A stretch of 64,000 nucleotides of DNA from Cranoglanis bouderius (lineage: Eukaryota > Chordata > Actinopteri > Siluriformes > Cranoglanididae): NCBI GenBank assembly GCA_023630585.1, contig CM042556.1:92001-156000 (forward strand). The letters are read 5' to 3'. A model generated the notes under the pieces. It worked only from the letters and a program-made list of their open reading frames with translations. It was not told the origin of the DNA and did not search any database. Numbering within the stretch: position 1 is the first letter of the stretch; each line of letters starts with the position of its first letter. Below, one piece after another: positions 57,394 through 64,000 of the stretch. The position numbers and the translations under genes were made by a program.

Positions 57394-58996
57394 ATTTTCA
57401 CACTTTATGACATGATGTTTGTTATAGTAAACAATTATATGTTGTGTTATTTTAGGTCAGAGACATGTCTAACGTATCATATCTTGTTGTACAGAAGTTA
57501 AATCAGTTATATTTGAGCACGTCACATCAGTGTAAATATGCGTTTTTTAGAAAAAACGTTTACTTTGCTCCTAGACGCTTGAATTTCGCTGTATAGCGTT
57601 GTAAGCGCATAAAGCGCACCCATGTTTATGTACATAGAGGACTGATTAGAAAACATAATGTTAACACACATTTGATGACAGATGACTTTATACATGTTAA
57701 ATTTGACTTTTTTTTCACTTTTTCACACTTTATGACATGATGTTTGTTATTGTAAACAATCATATGTTGTGTTATTTTAGGTCAGAGACATGTCTAACGT
57801 ATCATATCTTGTTGTACAGAAGTTAAATCAGTTATATTAGAGCACGTCACATCAGTGAAAACATGCGTTTTTGTTTGAAAAACACGTTTCCTTTGCGCGC
57901 AGACGCTTGAAATACGCTGTATAGCGTTGTAAGCGCATAAAGCGCACCCATGTTTATGTACATAGAGGACTGAAGAGAAAACATAATGCTTACACACATT
58001 TGAAAACAGATGACTTTCTTCATGTTAAATTTGACTATTTTTTCACCTTTATAGTATCATAGTATCATATCATGTTACAAAGAAGTGTAATTAATATGTT
58101 ACATTAAAGCACGTCACATAAGTGTAAACATGCGTTTTTTTTTTAGAAAAACACTTTTCCTTTGCCTGACGACGCTTGAAATACGCTGTATAGTGTTGTA
58201 AGCGCCTGAAGCTCACCCAAGGGTATGTACAAATAGGACTGTTGAAAAACCATAGTGTTAGCACACAAATGATGATAGATGACATGTCAATTTTAAATTT
58301 GACTTTTTTGACCTTTTCACACTTTATTATGACATGATGTTTGTTATTGTAAACAATCATATGTTGTGTTATTTTAGGTCAGAGACATGTCTAACATATC
58401 ATAGTATTATATCGTGTTATAAAGAAGGGAAATGTGAACAAAGAAGTGTTATATGTTACATAAGATCACGTCATATCAATGTAAACATGCGTTTTTTTAG
58501 AAAAAACGTTTACTTTGCTCGTAGACGCTTGAATTTCGCTGTATAGCGTTGTAAGCGCATAAAGCGCATCCATGTTTATGTTCATAGAGGACTGAAGAGA
58601 AAACATAATGATTACACACATTTGATGACAGAGGACTTGTCAATTTTAAATTTGACTTTTATGACCTTTTCAAACTTTGTTATAAAAGTTTATTATATGA
58701 TTGTAAACAATCATATTTTGTGTTATTTTAGGTCAGAGACATGTCTAAAATATTATAGTATCATATCGTGTTATAAAGAAGGGAAATGTGTTATATTATA
58801 GCACCTCACTTAAGTGTAAATGTGTCTTTTTTTAGAAAAACACGTTTCCTTTGCTCGTAGACTCTTGAAATTAGATAATTAGATGTATAGCACTTTATTC
58901 GCCTGAAACGCACATATGTCTATGTACATACTGGCCTAATGAGAAAACAATTTTACTACACAAACGATGACAGATGACTGTCTTAATGTTAAATTT

Positions 58997-59031
<35 letters not shown>

Positions 59032-60353
59032 ATTTTCACACTTTCTGACATGATGTTTGTTATTGTAAAAAATCATATGTTGTGTTATTTTAGGTCAGAG
59101 ACATGTCTAACGTATCATATCTTGTTGTACAGAAGTTAACTCAGTTATATTAGAGCACGTCACTTAAGTGTAAATATGTTTTTTTTAGAAAAACACGTTT
59201 CCTTTGGTCGTAGACACTTGGAATTTTGCTGTATATAGTTGTAAGCGCATGACGCGCACCCATGTTTATGTTCATAGAGGAGTGATGAGAAAACATAATG
59301 TTAACACACATTTGATGACAGATGACTTTATACATGTTAAATTTGACTTTTTTTCACTTTTTCACACTTTATGACATGATGTTTGTTATTGTAAACAATC
59401 ATGTGCTGTGTTATTTTAGGTCAGAGACATGTCTAACGTATCATATCTTGTTCTACAGAAGTTAAATCAGTTATATTAGAGCACATCACATCAGTGTAAA
59501 TATGCGTTTTTTAGAAAAAACGTTTACTTTGCTCCTAGACGCTTGAATTTCGCTGTATAGCGTTGTAAGCGCATAAAGCGCACCCATGTTTATGTACATA
59601 GAGGACTGATTAGAAAACATAATGTTAACACACATTTGATGACAGATGACTTTATACATGTTAAATTTGACTTTTTTTCACTTTTTCACACTTTATGACA
59701 TGATGTTTGTTATTGTAAACAATCATATGTTGTGTTATTTTAGGTCAGAGACATGTCTAACATATCATAGTATTATATCGTTATAAAGAAGGGAATTGTG
59801 AACAAAGAAGTGTTATATGTTACATAAGATCACGTCATATCAATGTAAATATGCGTTTTTTAGAAAAAACGTTTACTTTGCTCGTAGACGCTTGAATTTC
59901 GCTGTATAGCGTTGTAAGCGCATAAAGCGCATCCAAGTTTATGTTCATAGAGGACTGAAGAGAAAACATAATGATTACACACATTTGATGACAGAGGACT
60001 TGTCAATTTTAAATTTGACTTTTATGACCTTTTCAAACTTTGTTATAAAAGTTTATTATATGATTGTAAACAATCATATGTTGTGTTATTTTAGGTCAGA
60101 GACATGTCTAAAATATTATAGTATCATATCGTGTTATAAAGAAGGGAAATGTGTTATATTATAGCACCTCACTTAAGTGTAAATGTGTTTTTTTTTTAGA
60201 AAAACACGTTTCCTTTGCTCGTAGACTCTTGAAATTAGATGTATAGCACTTTATTCGCCTGAAACGCACATATGTCTATGTACATACTGGCCTAATGAGA
60301 AAACAATTTTACTACACAAACGATGACAGATGACTGTCTTAATGTTAAATTTG

Positions 60354-60388
<35 letters not shown>

Positions 60389-61962
60389 ATTTTCACACTT
60401 TATTATGACATGATGTTGGTTATTGTAAATAATCATATGTTGTGTTATTTTAGGTCAGAGACATGTCTAACGTATCATATCTTGTTGTACAGAAGTTAAA
60501 TCAGTTATATTAGAGCACGTCACATCAGTGTAAATATGCGTTTTTTAGAAAAAACGTTTACTTTGCTCCTAGACGCTTGAATTTCGCTGTATAGCGTTCT
60601 AAGCGCATATAGCGCACCCATGTTTATGTACATAGAGGACTGATTAGAAAACATAATGTTAACACACATTTGATGACAGATGACTTTATACATGTTAAAT
60701 TTGACTTTTTTTCACTTTTTCACACTTTCTGACATGATGTTTGTTATTGTAAACAATCATATGTTGTGTTATTTTAGGTCAGAGACATGTCTAACGTATC
60801 ATATCTTGTTGTACAGAAGTTAAATCAGTTATATTAGAGCACGTCACATCAGTGTAAATATGCGTTTTTTAGAAAAAACGTTTACTTTGCTCCTAGACGC
60901 TTGAATTTCGCTGTATAGCGTTGTAAGCGCATAAAGCGCACCCATGTTTATGTACATAGAGGACTGATTAGAAAACATAATGTTAACACACATTTGATGA
61001 CAGATGACTTTATACATGTTAAATTTGACTTTTTTTCACTTTTTCACACTTTATGACATGATGTTTGTTATTGTAAACAATCATATGTTGTGTTATTTTA
61101 GGTCAGAGAAATGTCTAACGTATCATATCTTGTTGTACAGAAGTTAAATCAGTTATATTAGAGCACGTCACATCAGTGTAAATATGCGTTTTTTAGAAAA
61201 AACGTTTACTTTGCTCCTAGACGCTTGAAATACGCTGTATACCGTTGTAAGCGCATAAAGCGCACCCATGTTTATGTACATAGAGGACTGAAGAGAAAAC
61301 ATAATGATTACACACATTTGAAGACAGATGACTTTCTTCATGTTAAATTTGACTATTTTTTCACCTTTATAGTATCATAGTATCATATCATGTTACAAAG
61401 AAGTGTAATTAATATGTTACATTAAAGCACGTCTCATAAGTGTAAACATGCGTTTTTTTTTTTAGAAAAACACTTTTCCTTTGCCTGACGACGCTTGAAT
61501 TTCGCTGTATAGCGTTGTAAGCGCATAAAGCGCATCCATGTTTATGTTCATAGAGGACTGAAGAGAAAACATAATGATTACACACATTTGATGACAGAGG
61601 ACTTGTCAATTTTAAATTTGACTTTTATGACCTTTTCAAACTTTGTTATAAAAGTTTATTATATGATTGTAAACAATCATATTTTGTGTTATTTTAGGTC
61701 AGAGACATGTCTAAAATATTATAGTATCATATCGTGTTATAAAGAAGGGAAATGTGTTATATTATAGCACCTCACTTAAGTGTAAATGTGTCTTTTTTTA
61801 GAAAAACACGTTTCCTTTGCTCGTAGACTCTTGAAATTAGATAATTAGATGTATAGCACTTTATTCGCCTGAAACGCACATATGTCTATGTACATACTGG
61901 CCTAATGAGAAAACAATTTTACTACACAAACGATGACAGATGACTGTCTTAATGTTAAATTT

Positions 61963-61999
<37 letters not shown>

Positions 62000-64000
62000 A
62001 TTTTCACACTTTCTTACATGATGTTTGTTATTGTAAAAAATCATATGTTGTGTTATTTTAGGTCAGAGACATGTCTAACGTATCATATCTTGTTGTAAAG
62101 AAGTTAACTCAGTTATATTAGAGCACGTCACTTAAGTGTAAATATGTTTTTTTTTAGAAAAACACGTTTCCTTTGGTCGTAGACACTTGGAATTTTGCTG
62201 TATATAGTTGTAAGCGCATGACGCGCACCCATGTTTATGTACATAGAGGAGTGATGAGAAAACATAATGTTAACACACATTTGATGACAGATGACTTTAT
62301 ACATGTTAAATTTGACTTTTTTTCACTTTTTCACACTTTATGACATGATGTTTGTTATTGTAAACAATCATGTGCTGTGTTATTTTAGGTCAGAGACATG
62401 TCTAACGTATCATATCTTGTTCTACAGAAGTTAAATCAGTTATATTAGAGCACATCACATCAGTGTAAATATGCGTTTTTTAGAAAAAACGTTTACTTTG
62501 CTCCTAGACGCTTGAATTTCGCTGTATAGCGTTGTAAGCGCATAAAGCGCACCCATGTTTATGTACATAGAGGACTGATTAGAAAACATAATGTTAACAC
62601 ACATTTGATGACAGATGACTTTATACATGTTAAATTTGACTTTTTTTCACTTTTTCACACTTTATGACATGATGTTTGTTATTGTAAACAATCATATGTT
62701 GTGTTATTTTAGGTCAGAGACATGTGTAACATATCTTAGTATCATATCATGTTACAAAGAAGTGTTATATGTTACACTAGAGCACGTCACATCAGTGAAA
62801 ACACGCGTTTTTGTTTGAAAAACACGTTTCCTTTGCGCGCAGACGCTTGAAATACGCTGTATAGCGTTGTAAGCGCATAAAGCGCACCCATGTTTATGTA
62901 CATAGAGGACTGAAGAGAAAACATAATGCTTACACACATTTGAAAACAGATGACTTTCTTCATGTTAAATTTGACTATTTTTTCACCTTTATAGTATCAT
63001 AGTATCATATCATGTTACAAAGAAGTGTAATTAATATGTTACATTAAAGCACGTCACATAAGTGTAAACATGCGGTTTTTTTTTAGAAAAACACTTTTCC
63101 TTTGCCGGACGACGCTTGAAATACGCTGTATAGTGTTGTAAGCGCCTGAAGCTCACCCAAGGGTATGTACAAATAGGACTGTTGAAAAACCATAGTGTTA
63201 ACACACAAATGATGATAGATGACATGTCAATTTTAAATTTGACTTTTTTGACCTTTTCACACTTTATTATGACATGATGTTTGTTATTGTAAACAATCAT
63301 ATGTTGTGTTATTTTAGGTCAGAGACATGTCTAACATATCATAGTATTATATCGTTATAAAGAAGGGAATTGTGAACAAAGAAGTGTTATATGTTACATA
63401 AGATCACGTCATATCAATGTAAATATGCGTTTTTTAGAAAAAACGTTTACTTTGCTCGTAGACGCTTGAATTTCGCTGTATAGCGTTGTAAGCGCATAAA
63501 GCGCACCCATGTTTATGTACATAGAGGACTGAAGAGAAAACATAATGCTTACACACATTTGAAGACAGATGACTTTCTTCATGTTAAATTTGACTATTTT
63601 TTCACCTTTATAGTATCATAGTATCATATCATGTTACAAAGAAGTGTAATTAATATGTTACATTAAAGCACGTCACATAAGTGTAAACATGCGTTTTTTT
63701 TTTTTAGAAAAACACTTTTCCTTTGCCTGACGACGCTTGAAATACGCTGTATAGTGTAGTAAGCGCCTGAAGCTCACCCAAGGGTATGTACAAATAGGAC
63801 TGTTTAAAAACCATAGTGTTAACACACAAATGATGATAGATGACATGTCAATTTTAAATTTGACTTTTTTGACCTTTTCACACTTTATTATGACATGATG
63901 TTTGTTATTGTAAACAATCATATGTTGTGTTATTTTAGGTCAGAGACATGTCTAACATATCATAGTATTATATCGTGTTATAAAGAAGGGAAATGTGAAC
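52772..64000 (-). repeat. Satellite array, right block, with higher-order repeats
   Basis: Roughly 35 monomers of about 320 bp in the inverted orientation. Groups of monomers recur as blocks: the segment around 58,600-59,700 is nearly identical to that around 61,560-62,680, an offset of 2,969 bases at the GAATTTTGCTGTATATAG landmark (59,221 and 62,190). One variant monomer carries a poly-T expansion. Another lacks the middle part and has TTTCACCTTTATAGTATCATAG. No gene was recognised; open frames of 60-90 codons repeat with the monomers. Confidence 0.93.
54137..54165 (+). repeat. Poly-T tract in a satellite variant monomer (example)
   Basis: T runs of about 24-32 bases sit at the same monomer place at 49,263, 54,137, 54,820, 57,362, 58,999, 60,356 and 61,965. 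Their lengths differ between otherwise near-identical blocks, so they vary by slippage or sequencing error. Confidence 0.8.

Noticed and set aside
1..64000. CRISPR-like array of regular repeats
   Set aside because: Monomers of about 330 bp are contiguous and the whole unit is repeated; there are no short repeats with unique spacers and no cas genes.
1..64000. tRNA, rRNA or other structured RNA genes
   Set aside because: None was seen by eye; no cloverleaf with A and B boxes or conserved rRNA segment was noticed. A tRNAscan or Rfam search was not possible.

Overview
The window looks like a repeat-dense, probably heterochromatic stretch of an animal genome. A vertebrate, most likely a fish, fits best: it holds gamma/epsilon-type endogenous retroviruses, a Polinton/Maverick (adintovirus-like) element of the kind common in fish, and an RTE-like LINE. 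No ordinary cellular gene was recognised. This assignment is inference from the types of element, not from a host gene.

Layout. Positions 1-5,980 are a tandem satellite with a monomer of about 330 bp. Positions 5,980-29,270 hold two nearly identical, decayed retroviral coding blocks arranged head to head: gag-pol-env on the minus strand at 8,309-16,680 and on the plus strand at 18,475-26,291. LTR-like repeats of two related types (A and B) lie between and outside them. The same satellite resumes at 29,271, but in the opposite orientation to the left array, so the retroviral block sits on an inversion junction.

Positions 31,178-47,863 are a 16.7-kb Polinton with terminal inverted repeats and a perfect 6-bp target duplication (CAGATG) inside the satellite. 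The rightward half carries a multi-exon gene of unknown role, protein-primed DNA polymerase B, the packaging ATPase and two small conserved Polinton genes. The leftward half (read on the minus strand from the right end) carries three accessory genes, a chromodomain integrase, penton, a basic core-like protein, hexon and an adenain-type protease. The halves converge at 41,500-41,640 with facing poly(A) signals. Together they are the replication, packaging, capsid and integration set of a DNA virus. PolB has one stop and three frameshifts, and three other genes are shifted at homopolymers, so the copy as written is defective. Several indels lie in homopolymers and could be sequence errors.

The satellite continues at 47,870-64,000. 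It is interrupted by an RTE-like LINE (about 49,505-52,771) with an uninterrupted 1,034-codon endonuclease/reverse transcriptase frame. The right array shows higher-order structure, with a block repeating at about 2.97 kb.

Most notable points: the spliced Polinton gene, whose four or five exons all join in phase 1; the left Polinton end, which carries eroded inverted copies of right-end genes; the head-to-head retroviral duplication across a satellite inversion; and a chromodomain integrase in an element lying in satellite DNA.
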